In this document: piece by piece, positions 30,834-39,609 of the stretch
Numbering within the stretch: the stretch's first letter is position 1
How the letters are laid out: the number at the start of each line of letters is the position of its first letter
Source: Thermoplasmatota archaeon
Lineage (GTDB): Archaea > Thermoplasmatota > E2 > DHVEG-1
DNA length: 43,807 nt
NCBI GenBank assembly: GCA_030619765.1
Contig: JAUXAU010000018.1
Location: 1 to 43,807 of the forward strand
Direction: 5' to 3'
The notes under the pieces: generated by a model
The model's database searches: none
Told to the model about the DNA's origin: nothing
Seen by the model: the letters and a program-made list of their open reading frames with translations, nothing else
Position numbers and translations under genes: made by a program

Positions 30834-32796
30834 GTGTGCCCAGTTAAGCTGATACAGACTTGCAGGTGAAAGTCCGGTCATGGTAAATCAGAGAGCCATG
30901 TAGCATATACCCAACTGCAACAGTAATGGTGTATGTTGAAGCGGTATGTAAAGCATCACATTGGATGAAGTGCGTCACAACCTGATGTCTAGTAGGCAAT
31001 GTTGATGTGAGCAACCTGGCAGTCCGTAACATAAAGTGAATACTGCTGCGTCGTAAGCTATAAAGTGGAAAAGTCGAACCTGATGGCTACTGGTGAAGAC
31101 AGTAGATAAGTTTGAAACTCTGGATGTGTGAACTTATCTTTTCCCGGCGTAAGGGTAGCGGAATGTTAGGAAAGTTTGTATTGGAACTGGGGAGACCCTC
31201 TATAATCCAGGATGCTGGTTAGGGTTTGTATAAGTGATATGCGAAAACAAACCTGATGTTATAGAGGGAGTCGGAGGAGCCTATAGTACCAATGATTGCA
31301 AAGACAACATAACTTTGCATATGGGGAAGGGGCTCTGCTTTGACCATGCTTCAATAATGGAGGTAAGTGTAAGTGAATGCCTATAAGGCTGACTACAGGT
31401 TGAATGAAAGAGCACAACAACTCTGTGAGAAGCTATATTTTGCTGCCAAGAAGAGCAAGACTAGAAGGTTCCATCAGTTGTATGACAAGGTTTACAGGAT
31501 GGACATCTTAAGAGATAGCTGGAACATAGTGAAACAGAATAGGGGATGTGCAGGTGTTGATGGGGTGAGTATCGGTGATGTCCTAGTGTATGGACAGGAG
31601 AAGTATTTACAGGAGTTACATGAACTTTTGCTGGATACGCATAAATATCATCCTAGAAAGATTAAACGTGTGTACATTCCCAAGGCGAATGGGAAACAGA
31701 GGCCACTTGGCATACCAGCAGTGCGGGATAGAATAGTACAGACAGCTACGAAGATACTCCTTGAACCTATCTTTGAAGCTGATTTTCTTGAGTGTAGCTA
31801 TGGCTTCAGACCAGGTAGGTCGGCACATGATGCTCTTGAGAGGATTAGAACATGGACAAATAAGGGCTATAGGTATGTGTTAGACGCTGATATCAGAGGT
31901 TACTTTGATAACATTAACCATGAGAAATTGTTGGAATTTGTTCACATGCGGATTAGTGATAGGAAGATTCTGAAATTAATTCGTAAGTGGCTCAAGTGCG
32001 GTATTGTTGGTGAAGAAGAGATTAAAGAGAATCAAATTGGAACACCGCAAGGCGGTGTCATCAGTCCACTTCTTGCTAATATTTACTTGCATGAGTTTGA
32101 CAAATTCTGGATACAGCAAACACAAGTGGAAGGGAAGTTGATACGCTACTGTGATGATTTTATCATCCTGTTTGCGAGCAGAGAAGATGCAGAACTTGGA
32201 CTGGAGTTAATAAAGACAAAGATGGCAGAGTTAAACTTGGAATTAAATACAGAGAAAACAAGGATTGTCGATATGAGCGGTGGCAAGGAGGGATTTGACT
32301 TCCTTGGATTTCATCACAGACGGGTCATGTCTCCTAGATATGAGAAACGTTATACCCTAAAATGGCCTAAGAAAGCAGCAGTGAATAAGTTGAAACAGGA
32401 AATACGGGAGATATTAGGAGTAAGAGCAATTCTGAATCTATCGCTTGAGGAGGTCGTTGCCAAGCTTATCAATCCGACTTTGAGCGGTTGGATGAACTAT
32501 TTCAAGTACGGCAATTCATCAAAAGTGTTCAATCAAATGGATAGTTATGTTCATGAACGACTGGCGATTTGGTGGAGTAAGAAGCATCAGAAGAGTGGTA
32601 GAAGATGGAAGACAGATTTTACGTGGAAGAAACACAGAGAATCAGGAGTGCTTGTAATGAATGGTAATGTGCAATATTGGTCTTGTTACTCTTCGAATGC
32701 GTAGAGTTGAAGGTCATCGGAAAGCCGTGTGAGGGAGAACTTCATGCACGGATTGATGAGGGTTAGCTGGTGAATGTGGTTACCGAAGTCCTCCAT
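30834..32796 (+). mobile_element. Group II intron 1 (inside IS200-type element)
   Basis: The 5' end has GTGTGCCCAG, a group II-type boundary, followed by conserved ACTTGCAGGTGAAAGTCC. The intron RNA continues to an encoded reverse transcriptase (31373-32704) and then a domain V-like hairpin (AAGCCGTGTGAGG ... CTTCATGCACGG, about 32723-32753) and domain VI to about 32796. The 3' end is set by eye and may be off by up to about 30 nt. Confidence 0.75.
31373..32704 (+). CDS. ltrA: Group II intron reverse transcriptase/maturase
   Basis: The 443-aa protein has the RT domain: CAGVDGVSI, PKANGKQRPLGIPAVRDR, GFRPGRSAHDAL, DADIRGYFDNI, TPQGGVISPLLANIYL and the catalytic YCDDF (about 259-263), followed by a GIIM maturase domain (about 330-420). 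It lacks an HNH endonuclease. It carries out splicing and retrohoming of its host intron. GTG 31373 is the likely start, with GGAGG upstream. Confidence 0.85.
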   Translation: MNAYKADYRLNERAQQLCEKLYFAAKKSKTRRFHQLYDKVYRMDILRDSWNIVKQNRGCAGVDGVSIGDVLVYGQEKYLQELHELLLDTHKYHPRKIKRVYIPKANGKQRPLGIPAVRDRIVQTATKILLEPIFEADFLECSYGFRPGRSAHDALERIRTWTNKGYRYVLDADIRGYFDNINHEKLLEFVHMRISDRKILKLIRKWLKCGIVGEEEIKENQIGTPQGGVISPLLANIYLHEFDKFWIQQTQVEGKLIRYCDDFIILFASREDAELGLELIKTKMAELNLELNTEKTRIVDMSGGKEGFDFLGFHHRRVMSPRYEKRYTLKWPKKAAVNKLKQEIREILGVRAILNLSLEEVVAKLINPTLSGWMNYFKYGNSSKVFNQMDSYVHERLAIWWSKKHQKSGRRWKTDFTWKKHRESGVLVMNGNVQYWSCYSSNA

Positions 32797-32860
32797 AGCT
32801 TGGAGCCAGTAGGCTGATGTAGCATCACCTGCTTTCTACTCTACTAGCGTTGGCCAGAAT

Positions 32861-33268
32861 TTGTACCACTTAGAATGGTGTCCCAAGTATCGGTACAAGA
32901 TGTTTATGAAAGAGGAAAATAAAAAGCTTTGTGAAGAAATTTTAGAAGAAGTAGCTGAAAGACATAAAATAAAAATTGAGGAATTAAGTGTTATGCCGGA
33001 TCACATTCATACCGTGGTTGGACTACCGCCCACTATGAGCGTTTCTCAAGCACTTAATCTTTTGAAAGGCGCCTCTGCTAGAGAACTTTTCAAAAGAAAA
33101 CCAATATTCCGGCGAAGATATCCAAGAGGACACTTTTGGAGCCCCGGCAAGTTCTACCGAAGCGTCGGCGATGCAGATATTGAGACTGTAACTCAGTATG
33201 TTAGAAATCACCAACTGCAACAAATCTCTTTGGATGACTTTCCACATCCAGCCCTGCCAGCCACATGA
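32861..33268 (+). CDS. tnpA: IS200/IS605 Y1 transposase (body; N-terminus split by intron)
   Basis: The 135-residue part has LEWCPKYRYKMF at the start, the HUH motif DHIH (His48, His50) and the catalytic Tyr113 in YVRNHQ, the full set of a Y1 HUH transposase. TTG 32861 is the first start in this exon, but the frame upstream reads FYSTSVGQNL, typical of the missing N-terminus. An ATG at 30811 before the intron could supply MDLVSGS. Splicing would restore the protein, though an in-frame TAG at 32810 must fall within the intron for that to work. Confidence 0.75.
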   Translation: MYHLEWCPKYRYKMFMKEENKKLCEEILEEVAERHKIKIEELSVMPDHIHTVVGLPPTMSVSQALNLLKGASARELFKRKPIFRRRYPRGHFWSPGKFYRSVGDADIETVTQYVRNHQLQQISLDDFPHPALPAT

Positions 33269-33270
33269 AG

Positions 33271-33290
33271 CTCAGGCATTTATGCCTGAG
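33271..33290. repeat. Right-end hairpin of IS200-type element
   Basis: CTCAGGCA pairs with TGCCTGAG around TTTA (33271-33290), three bases after the transposase stop codon. It is the likely right-end structure and also resembles a terminator, the kind of site where some group II introns insert. Confidence 0.65.
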
Positions 33291-33299
33291 AGGATGTCA

Positions 33300-35172
33300 G
33301 TAGCGCTCAGCATGGTAAGTTGCTAGGGGGTGTAAATCCCTTCATGAGCCCGGCAGCGGGAATCATTAGTCAAAGGCAAGGGCATCATCGTGAGGTGGGG
33401 TCTGAAGGAAGCCCTAGACAAAACCTGGCACTGAGGTACACGAATCGTATTAGGCCATCATATTTGGGTAAGCCGGCTGACTACGGTAAAGCCCTATGGC
33501 TGCACGGATGATATGGTGGTAGATACGGCAGATGTTAGGAGAAAGTAACTTGCCTTATCTGAGGAGATCCACTACGGAGTTCCTTAGAGGAACAACCTGT
33601 TTGGTAACAAATAGGAGTTGTAGTGGAAGTCAGCAGAGGTCGTAGTAATGGGAGTGTAGACCATGAAGGACCGAACAGGAAAATAATGTTTGATACCGGA
33701 GCCTCGATATTATGGCGGTGCAGAAACTTCTTACTGAATGGATAGGAGACCAATGCGAAGAGGGTGGACAGAATCTGCCTAAATCGTATGAGGTGCATCA
33801 AGTAATAGCGGCGGCAAAGGAGAATCAACCAGCATATACTTCATTGCTAAAACAAATCCTACACGAACCTAATTTATATGAGGCATGGAAGCAAGTAAGG
33901 AAGAACCATGGTGCACCTGGTATAGATAACATAACGATTGGGGAATTCGCCAAGGATTTACAAAAGCACATAGACTTCATTATCGTATCAGTAGAGAATG
34001 GAACATACGACCCATCCCCAGTTAGGCGGAAGGATATAAAGAAGCCAAATGGTGGTTACAGAACGCTTGGAATTCCGACCATCCGCGATAGACTACTTGC
34101 ACAAGCGATACAGCAAGTCTTAACACCAGTTTTTGACCCCACTTTTTCAGCATCCAATTTTGGATTCAGACCTGGAAGGTCTGCCCAGGATGCAGTTGAA
34201 CATGCAAAAGCAACCATCTCGGAAGGCCATACATGGGTGGTAGATATTGACATATCGAAATTTTTCGATCGAGTCAATCATGATATCCTTATGTATTTAC
34301 TTTCAAGGAGAATTGTGGATAAGATGCTTCTGAAACTGATTAGGAAGTTTCTTAATGCTGGAATAATGGGTAATGGCGTGGCATCCCGACAAACGGAAGG
34401 TGTACCACAGGGAAGCCCTCTTTCACCACTCTTGGCTAACATCTTGTTAGATGTACTGGATAAAGAACTTGAACAGAGAGGACATAAGTTTTCTCGTTAT
34501 GCAGATGATTGTAATATTTACGTGAAATCTGAACGGGCTGCGAAGAGGGTGATGAACTCAATTCAGAAGTTCATTGAGGTCAAATTGAGACTTAAATTGA
34601 ACGCTGATAAGAGTGCAGTGGACCGACCATGGAAACGGAAATTTCTTGGCTTCAGTTTTATAGGAGGTCTGAAAACAATCCCTCGTATACGTATCGCTAA
34701 GAAGTCGATCAAGAGTTTTAAAGAGAAAATCCGACAAATAACCAAACGTAACAGAGGAATATCCTTGGAACAAATGGTGAATGAGCTGAATTTGTATCTA
34801 CGTGGGTGGCTTGGTTACTTTAGGTTGATGGAGACTCCTTCGATTCTTATGGAATTGGATGGATGGATTAGACGTAAGTTAAGATGTTATCTCTTTAAAC
34901 AGTGGAAGACGTCGAAGAAGCGGTTAAAAGAGCTGCGGAAACTCGGTGCGAAGGAGCCATGGTCAGTGGCTTATTCGAGTAAAGGTTTCTGGAGACTCTC
35001 AATAACAAAACAGGTAAGCACGGCTTTGGATTGTACCTACTTCGATGAATTAGGTCTACTTAGTTTATATCAGCAGTGGTGTGGATATGTTAAGTTTTCC
35101 TGAACCGCCGTATGCGTGGCCCGCATGTACGGTGGTGTGGGAGGTGGAACTCGTGAGGGTTCTGCCTACCCG
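33300..35172 (+). mobile_element. Group II intron 2
   Basis: The RNA portion starts near 33300 (GCGCTCAGCATGG), contains conserved ribozyme parts and an encoded reverse transcriptase (33712-35103). It ends with a domain V hairpin (ACCGCCGTATGCG ... CGCATGTACGGTGG, about 35103-35134) and domain VI to about 35172. It inserts about 10 nt after the IS200 right-end hairpin. Boundaries are estimated. Confidence 0.75.
33712..35103 (+). CDS. ltrA: Group II intron reverse transcriptase/maturase
   Basis: The 463-aa protein has GAPGIDNITIGEF, KPNGGYRTLGIPTIRDR, GFRPGRSAQDAV, DIDISKFFDRV, VPQGSPLSPLLANILL and the catalytic YADD (about 263-266), then a maturase domain with WLGYFRLMETPS. It is of a different lineage from the first intron's enzyme: the two diverge clearly along the RT domain. 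No HNH domain is present. Confidence 0.85.
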   Translation: MAVQKLLTEWIGDQCEEGGQNLPKSYEVHQVIAAAKENQPAYTSLLKQILHEPNLYEAWKQVRKNHGAPGIDNITIGEFAKDLQKHIDFIIVSVENGTYDPSPVRRKDIKKPNGGYRTLGIPTIRDRLLAQAIQQVLTPVFDPTFSASNFGFRPGRSAQDAVEHAKATISEGHTWVVDIDISKFFDRVNHDILMYLLSRRIVDKMLLKLIRKFLNAGIMGNGVASRQTEGVPQGSPLSPLLANILLDVLDKELEQRGHKFSRYADDCNIYVKSERAAKRVMNSIQKFIEVKLRLKLNADKSAVDRPWKRKFLGFSFIGGLKTIPRIRIAKKSIKSFKEKIRQITKRNRGISLEQMVNELNLYLRGWLGYFRLMETPSILMELDGWIRRKLRCYLFKQWKTSKKRLKELRKLGAKEPWSVAYSSKGFWRLSITKQVSTALDCTYFDELGLLSLYQQWCGYVKFS

Positions 35173-35263
35173 ATCATTCATAAAAATTGCATAGATATTA
35201 CTCCAGCATACGGTCAATAAAAAATATTTTGTAAGGCGGCTCTAAAATATCTTTGCGTTCATC

Positions 35264-35686
35264 CTACATCTCATCAAAAGGTGGTTTATCAGGTTCTCTT
35301 GTATGATAAATTGCAATAGCCCAGCATGATGCCTGTGATGAAATACAATAACATTTATTTTTCAAGTAAGTATCCATCTTGTGAGTCTTAGTTATTGGTA
35401 GTACCTTGATATCATCATAATCGAAGTCAATTCTAAAGCAATCCTCGCCTGATTTTAAGTAAAAACTCGGCGTGCTCTTATGCCCTTTGAAGTAGACATT
35501 GTGTTTATCCCTTCCAGATTTATCGTAGATATCCAAGTGATGCTCCTCACCATTAAGAATAAAATGCAGAACAGAGGGAGTTGATTCCTGGATTATTGGA
35601 ACTGCTTTTATCCAACAATTATCGCCCTTTCTCAGCATCTTGAATTCTATGTCGTTTATTGTTTTGTTGAATCTTTTATACTCCAC
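35264..35686 (-). CDS. Unknown soluble protein
   Basis: The 140-aa product is polar with no signal peptide or membrane helix. A central segment (LHFILNGEEHHLDIYDKSG) and the end (SSQASCWAIAIYHTREPD) suggest a beta-rich fold. I recognise no family. It lies between the second intron and a region without clear genes. Confidence 0.45.
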   Translation of the reverse strand: MEYKRFNKTINDIEFKMLRKGDNCWIKAVPIIQESTPSVLHFILNGEEHHLDIYDKSGRDKHNVYFKGHKSTPSFYLKSGEDCFRIDFDYDDIKVLPITKTHKMDTYLKNKCYCISSQASCWAIAIYHTREPDKPPFDEM

Positions 35687-36038
35687 AGTTATGAAAGCAC
35701 CTTAGAAGACAAATCACCAGAAAGCTTTAATGTTTTCGTTGAAAGTTTTAAAAAAAGTGAGGAGGATGGAAGGGATAGGGAGAATAGAGGTAAAATAAGT
35801 CCCTCGCATCTTTATTGCTAATTGTCTTTTTTGTTTATATAGTTGAAAAGGGGATGGGCGGAAGTATTGATTCCCTTGGACATAAGGCAATTCTGAAGAC
35901 AGTTTTTCATGTAAACAAGCACGTACAGCATCTTCTGAATATATCAGTTATTATGCAGGTACATGTGCAGATGTATATGCATACGAACAATACTTTATTA
36001 AAATGAGGTAACATATGTTGTAATAACTGGGATATGGG
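35687..36038. other. Intergenic stretch, no confident gene
   Basis: A 63-codon open frame (35815-36006) exists, but its composition and lack of a ribosome site do not support it. No further repeat or hairpin is seen. Confidence 0.35.
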
Positions 36039-36374
36039 ATGCAGGATGGAGATGGGACAGTTACTTCTCCAGATATACTGAGACCTCTTGTTATACGGTC
36101 CCTTAGGAGAAGTAATGTTAGGAAAAAGATTGCAGATTATCTTTTCGAAATCAGTCCCAGTGGTAGTTATACCTCTGAGATTGCATATAATGTTAAAACA
36201 ACCCCGACAAACGTTATTGGTGCCATTAGAGGGATGAATACAAGGTATAGAAATGACGAATCGCTCATCGGTCTGAACATTGTTGAGCAGATAAGCGGTG
36301 GGAAAAACATCAAACTTTACAAACTCACTGATTTTGGAAAAGAGATGCTTGAATCAATGAAAGTTAGAAGATAA
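36039..36374 (+). CDS. Winged-helix transcription regulator
   Basis: The 111-aa protein has NVRKKIADYLFEISPSGSYT, then SEIAYNVKTTPTNVIGAIRGM, a recognition-helix region, and LYKLTDFGKEMLESM at the end. This is an archaeal wHTH of a type with a Ser/Tyr-rich wing. The target is unknown. It could regulate the flanking flavoprotein. Confidence 0.65.
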   Translation: MQDGDGTVTSPDILRPLVIRSLRRSNVRKKIADYLFEISPSGSYTSEIAYNVKTTPTNVIGAIRGMNTRYRNDESLIGLNIVEQISGGKNIKLYKLTDFGKEMLESMKVRR

Positions 36375-36386
36375 AGATTTGTCCCT

Positions 36387-36419
36387 TTTTTACCAGTAAA
36401 AGTGAGTTCAAATCTCGTC
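36387..36419. repeat. 33-bp direct repeat, left copy
   Basis: The 33 bases here and at 42828-42860 differ at one position. The repeat contains ACCAGTAAAAGTGA followed by TTCAAATCTCGT, which in this copy reads GTTCAAATC and looks like a tRNA T-loop (box B). Both copies are in the same orientation and enclose about 6.4 kb. Confidence 0.65.
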
Positions 36420-36659
36420 CCCAAACACATATTTTGTTTTTATGAAAAACGATTCGCAGATTTTTAAATGTTAAAAACTCCAACATAAGAAAAACCTATA
36501 AATGTGACGTCATTTAGGCGTTCGAATCCCGACACCTACTTGAGCAACATTGTGGAAATTAAATCAGCCCACCAACAATAACTGGGTTTGTTACAGATGC
36601 TTTTATTTTATACCAAACATTTAAATTAAATCAAGGGATTGTTTGGACTTAGTTGTATC
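36420..36659. other. Intergenic stretch with a second T-loop-like motif
   Basis: Near 36514 the sequence reads GTTCGAATCCC and then CACCTA, a tRNA 3'-end-like string, but no full tRNA can be folded around it. No gene is seen. Confidence 0.3.
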
Positions 36660-37871
36660 ATGAAGTATGAAGTTGTTGTTATTGGGGCGGGCCCTGCTGG
36701 TTCAACAGCTGCAAAATTTCTTTCAGAAAAAGGAGTGAAAGTACTTCTTATTGATAAGAAAAAATTTCCACGAGATAAACCCTGTGGCGGTGCTATACCT
36801 GTTAGAGTTCTCAAGAGATTTAAATACATTGAAGAAAAAGATTTGATTGAATCCTATACATATGGTGCGTATCTCCACTTATCATCTCTAGAACATAATG
36901 TTGAAGTACAGGGAAATGAGCCCCTCTTTGCAATGGTCCTCAGAAAAAAATTTGATGATGGATTAGTGAAACTTGCCATTGACAGCGAGGCTACTTTTTT
37001 GGATGGGAAAACTGCTGCCGATATTAAAATATTTGAGGATAACGCAAAAGTAATGCTGGATGATGGAACTGCTATTGAATCGCAAATAGTTATTGGTGCC
37101 GATGGCGTGTGGAGTACAATAGCAAAAAAATCTGGATTAAGCCAAACTAGTAAAAATATTGGTATGGGTCTTTTTCAAGAATATCCTATGAGCAGGGTAT
37201 TGATTGATCGGTATTTTGCTGAGAAAAGACTCGCTCATCTATACACTACGTTCCAGGGGTTAGAGGGCTATGGATGGGTGTTTCCCAAAAAAGATCATGT
37301 AAATATTGGTATCGGAGAAATACGGACACGAAGAGGACAATCTAAAGGAAAGGTAAATTTAAAGGCAGTCTATAAAAGTTATATAAAAATTCTCAAAGAG
37401 AATGATATAATTCCTAAGAGTCTAAGGATAGGGAGAGTAAAAGGAGGGGCAGTGCCTACTCGCCCAGTTGAAAAAACCTACGCTGATCGTGTGCTTCTTT
37501 GTGGAGATGCAGCTGGTCTCATAAATCCAGTTACATGCGATGGCATTAACTACGCTATGTCGTCAGGACAAATCGCTGCAAATGTTACTGCTGAGGCTTT
37601 AGAATCAAGTGACACTAGAGAGAAATTTTTATCGAAATATGAAACAATCTGGAAAAACGATTTCGGGAAAGACATCAAACTGTTTTTACGTGTCCAGAAC
37701 CAATGGGGAGAAAAAACTGAAAAATTTCTTAAACTTGTAAGTAGAGATAAAAAAATCTCTGAGATGGCTTTAGGAATTGTGACGGGTAATTTAAGAATGC
37801 ATAAATACCGATGGAAACTAAGTCGACGGACGCTATATCTTTATCTTAAGGATCTATTGTATAAAACCTGA
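36660..37871 (+). CDS. Geranylgeranyl reductase-family flavoprotein
   Basis: From ATG 36660 the product is 403 aa with an FAD-binding N-terminus (VVIGAGPAGSTAAKFLSEKG), the PRDKPCGG motif at about 40-47, a mid-domain GADG and VLLCGDAAGLINPVTCDG near 280. These match archaeal GGR enzymes that saturate isoprenoid chains of membrane lipids or quinones. A longer start at 36639 is possible but less likely. The exact substrate is not predictable. Confidence 0.8.
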   Translation: MKYEVVVIGAGPAGSTAAKFLSEKGVKVLLIDKKKFPRDKPCGGAIPVRVLKRFKYIEEKDLIESYTYGAYLHLSSLEHNVEVQGNEPLFAMVLRKKFDDGLVKLAIDSEATFLDGKTAADIKIFEDNAKVMLDDGTAIESQIVIGADGVWSTIAKKSGLSQTSKNIGMGLFQEYPMSRVLIDRYFAEKRLAHLYTTFQGLEGYGWVFPKKDHVNIGIGEIRTRRGQSKGKVNLKAVYKSYIKILKENDIIPKSLRIGRVKGGAVPTRPVEKTYADRVLLCGDAAGLINPVTCDGINYAMSSGQIAANVTAEALESSDTREKFLSKYETIWKNDFGKDIKLFLRVQNQWGEKTEKFLKLVSRDKKISEMALGIVTGNLRMHKYRWKLSRRTLYLYLKDLLYKT

Positions 37872-37942
37872 TGTTTTTTGCACTTATTGAAAGAGTGTTT
37901 TTCAACCTGTACTCTCTTGTTAGTAGAAGAAAAACAGGGTTG

Positions 37943-38171
37943 TCATAATTCACATATTTCTTTATCCACTTCGATAATTTCCCTTCCCAATTGTTCTTTG
38001 GCCTTGCCAATATAAATGTCTAGGTTGGTGCAGAATACATTTGAAGTCCTGATGAAAAACCTGTAGTAGTCTATGCTGATCAAAAGCCTCAAGTGATACG
38101 TCTTGCAGGACCTTCAGCATCTGCTCGCTTTCACGATAGGATAGTGTTGAACCATCAAAAATCCTGACCAA
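37943..38171 (-). pseudogene. Frameshifted small protein at end of copper operon
   Basis: The first frame reads DGSTLSYRESEQMLKVLQD and SLEAFDQH; after +1 the text continues as DYYRFFIRTSNVF, then DIYIGKAKEQLG and EVDKEICEL to a stop at 37943. Together they make a coherent polypeptide of about 75 aa. The shift falls in the minus-strand sequence near 38075. It may be a true mutation, a sequencing error or programmed. No family is recognised. Confidence 0.5.
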
Positions 38172-38177
38172 ACCATT

Positions 38178-38390
38178 TTATTCGTGTACAATTTTTTTCT
38201 TGTAAATTGATAAGCACCTATCACAACAGAAATATAATGTTCCTTTTTTTGTTCGAAGCTTTGAAGCCTCTGAAGGTTCAGGAATCCCCATGCCGCAGAG
38301 TTTACAATATTCATGTATTGTAGCATCGGATCTTATAGTCTTGCTACAAATCGGACATTTCTTTTCTTCTTCACCAATGTCTTTGCCCAT
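38178..38390 (-). CDS. TRASH-like metal-binding zinc-finger protein
   Basis: The 70-aa product has CPICSKTI (Cys12, Cys15), CKLCGM (Cys29, Cys32) and FCCDRCLSIYKKK (Cys54, Cys55, Cys58), resembling TRASH/YHS-type metal-binding modules used for copper or mercury. It lies in the copper operon, 4 nt after the SHOCT gene. It could be a metal sensor or chaperone. Confidence 0.65.
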   Translation of the reverse strand: MGKDIGEEEKKCPICSKTIRSDATIHEYCKLCGMGIPEPSEASKLRTKKGTLYFCCDRCLSIYKKKIVHE

Positions 38391-38394
38391 ATAT

Positions 38395-38787
38395 TCATCT
38401 CCTTTTTTCCATATCTTTTTTCATTTGTAAATATTCCTCTCGTGTTATCTCTCCCTTTGCATATCTTTCATCGAGAATTTTTTGAGCATTTTCTATTGCT
38501 TCCTCTATCTCAACTTCCTCGCTTCGAATTATTAAGTATACGATTAAGAAAAGTATGCCAATCCAAGGTATAATTACAAGAATAAACCATAACAAACCAT
38601 TCATATTTCTCTGTTCAGCATCTTTATAGACCAAGAAAGCAATTACAATAAACACGATCCATATACCAATCATCCAAAAGCCCATGGCGGGTACACCCCA
38701 CCAATCCATCATATGGTCCCACTCCATCATGTGCCAACCATTGTCACTGTTTAAAACGATAAATGGGAAACTTAAGAGTATCGGCAA
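38395..38787 (-). CDS. SHOCT-domain membrane protein with His/Met-rich face
   Basis: The 130-aa product starts with a hydrophobic segment and HMMEWDHMMDWW, a His/Met-rich stretch that could bind copper, then two hydrophobic helices (about 35-56 and 66-86), and a C-terminal SHOCT domain (ILDERYAKGEITREEYLQMK). SHOCT proteins of this type accompany copper ATPases and oxidases. It sits in the middle of the copper operon. Confidence 0.75.
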   Translation of the reverse strand: MPILLSFPFIVLNSDNGWHMMEWDHMMDWWGVPAMGFWMIGIWIVFIVIAFLVYKDAEQRNMNGLLWFILVIIPWIGILFLIVYLIIRSEEVEIEEAIENAQKILDERYAKGEITREEYLQMKKDMEKRR

Positions 38788-38817
38788 ACAAATTTTTTCA
38801 ATTATTTAATCACCTCC

Positions 38818-39207
38818 CTATTTAATAGCATCAAATACATGCTCTAATTTTGTTTCAATAACCTTTGCAACCTCTTTTAACTTTTCATTATTAATCATTT
38901 CCATTGCAACTGTAGGTTTAATAATCGAAATTGCGGTTTTATGTTCTTTTTCATAAACGATAACATTACAAGGAAGCATCAGACCGATGTTTTCTTCAGC
39001 AAGAATAGCCTTGTGTGCACTAAGAGGATTACAAGCACCTAATATCACATATTTTTTGAAGTCAATACCGAGTTTTTCTTTGAATTTATCTTGAACATCA
39101 ATTGTTGTAAGAATTCCAAATCCTTCTTTCTTTAATTCCTCGGAAACTATTTCTGACGCTTCTTCAAACGACATATCCACTTCTTTGCTAAACCCATAAT
39201 TAATCAT
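38818..39207 (-). CDS. DUF302-domain protein
   Basis: From ATG 39207 the product is 129 aa: YGFSKEVDMSFEEASEIVSE, KEKLGIDFKKYVILGACNP, SAHKAILAEENIGLMLPCN and VAMEM at the end, which is the DUF302 fold. DUF302 proteins are often encoded with metal-export ATPases. The ATG overlaps the preceding stop (ATGA), with GAGGAG upstream. Confidence 0.8.
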   Translation of the reverse strand: MINYGFSKEVDMSFEEASEIVSEELKKEGFGILTTIDVQDKFKEKLGIDFKKYVILGACNPLSAHKAILAEENIGLMLPCNVIVYEKEHKTAISIIKPTVAMEMINNEKLKEVAKVIETKLEHVFDAIK

Positions 39208-39407
39208 TTTAACTCCTCTTTCTGCTTCGGTGGACACTTTACACTACCATAAGAACAGAATACACAACAATCACCTTGTTTTGGTTTTAGAGCTGCCCCG
39301 CAATTAGTACATTCATAAAAAATTTGACAAGCATCTATTGGCATAGTCTCCTCTTTAGCAAAACCGCATTTAGGACATTTTATTCTAGACCTCAATTGCA
39401 TAACCAT
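39204..39407 (-). CDS. GDCCVFCSYGS-type small metal protein
   Basis: The 67-aa product (ATG 39407, AAAGGTT upstream) has CPKCGF (two Cys), CTNCGAALKPKQ and GDCCVFCSYGSVKCPP, a Cys-rich conserved block often found beside heavy-metal ATPases. It likely binds metal, zinc or copper. GTG 39437 would add ten residues. It is in the copper operon between YHS and DUF302. Confidence 0.75.
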   Translation of the reverse strand: MVMQLRSRIKCPKCGFAKEETMPIDACQIFYECTNCGAALKPKQGDCCVFCSYGSVKCPPKQKEELK

Positions 39408-39439
39408 CAACCTTTCCCTAGAGTTGTAATCTACCACAT

Positions 39440-39589
39440 TTACTTCGTGCTAATGTATTTCTCAGGATTTTCATCAAACGTTTTTTTGCATCCTGGCGCA
39501 CAGAAGTAATATGTTGCTCCGTTATACTCACTTTTAAACTTTGCTGTGTCTTCGTCAACATCCATTTTACATATTGGATCTATAGCCAT
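39440..39589 (-). CDS. YHS-domain protein (49 aa)
   Basis: The protein starts MAIDPICKMDVDEDTAKFK and has YYFCAPGCKKTFDENPEKY, the YHS signature (Cys7, Cys30, Cys34) of copper-binding modules and of the metal end of some CopA proteins. It lies 20 nt after CopA. It is a likely cytosolic metal chaperone. Confidence 0.85.
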   Translation of the reverse strand: MAIDPICKMDVDEDTAKFKSEYNGATYYFCAPGCKKTFDENPEKYISTK

Positions 39590-39609
39590 ACTTTTTTTCA
39601 CCCCCTATT

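Larger units (their letters stand above)
30685..33290 (+). mobile_element. IS200/IS605-type element split by a group II intron
   Basis: The element has hairpins near both ends (30685-30698 and 33271-33290), a second leader hairpin (30759-30779) and a Y1 transposase whose N-terminal exon appears to be separated from its body by the intron at about 30834-32796. There is no TnpB/IscB gene. The exact ends and target site are not visible by eye. The right end is followed by another group II intron. Confidence 0.6.

Noticed and set aside
31190-31290. GGGGAGACCC near the folded-element motif
   Set aside because: It is part of the first group II intron's RNA structure and lacks the TCAC and TTACAGA loops of elements A and B.
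35815-36006. A 63-residue open frame
   Set aside because: No ribosome site, biased composition and no recognisable fold.
36505-36535. A tRNA gene suggested by GTTCGAATCCC
   Set aside because: No D-arm, anticodon arm or acceptor stem can be found around it, and the T-stem does not pair.
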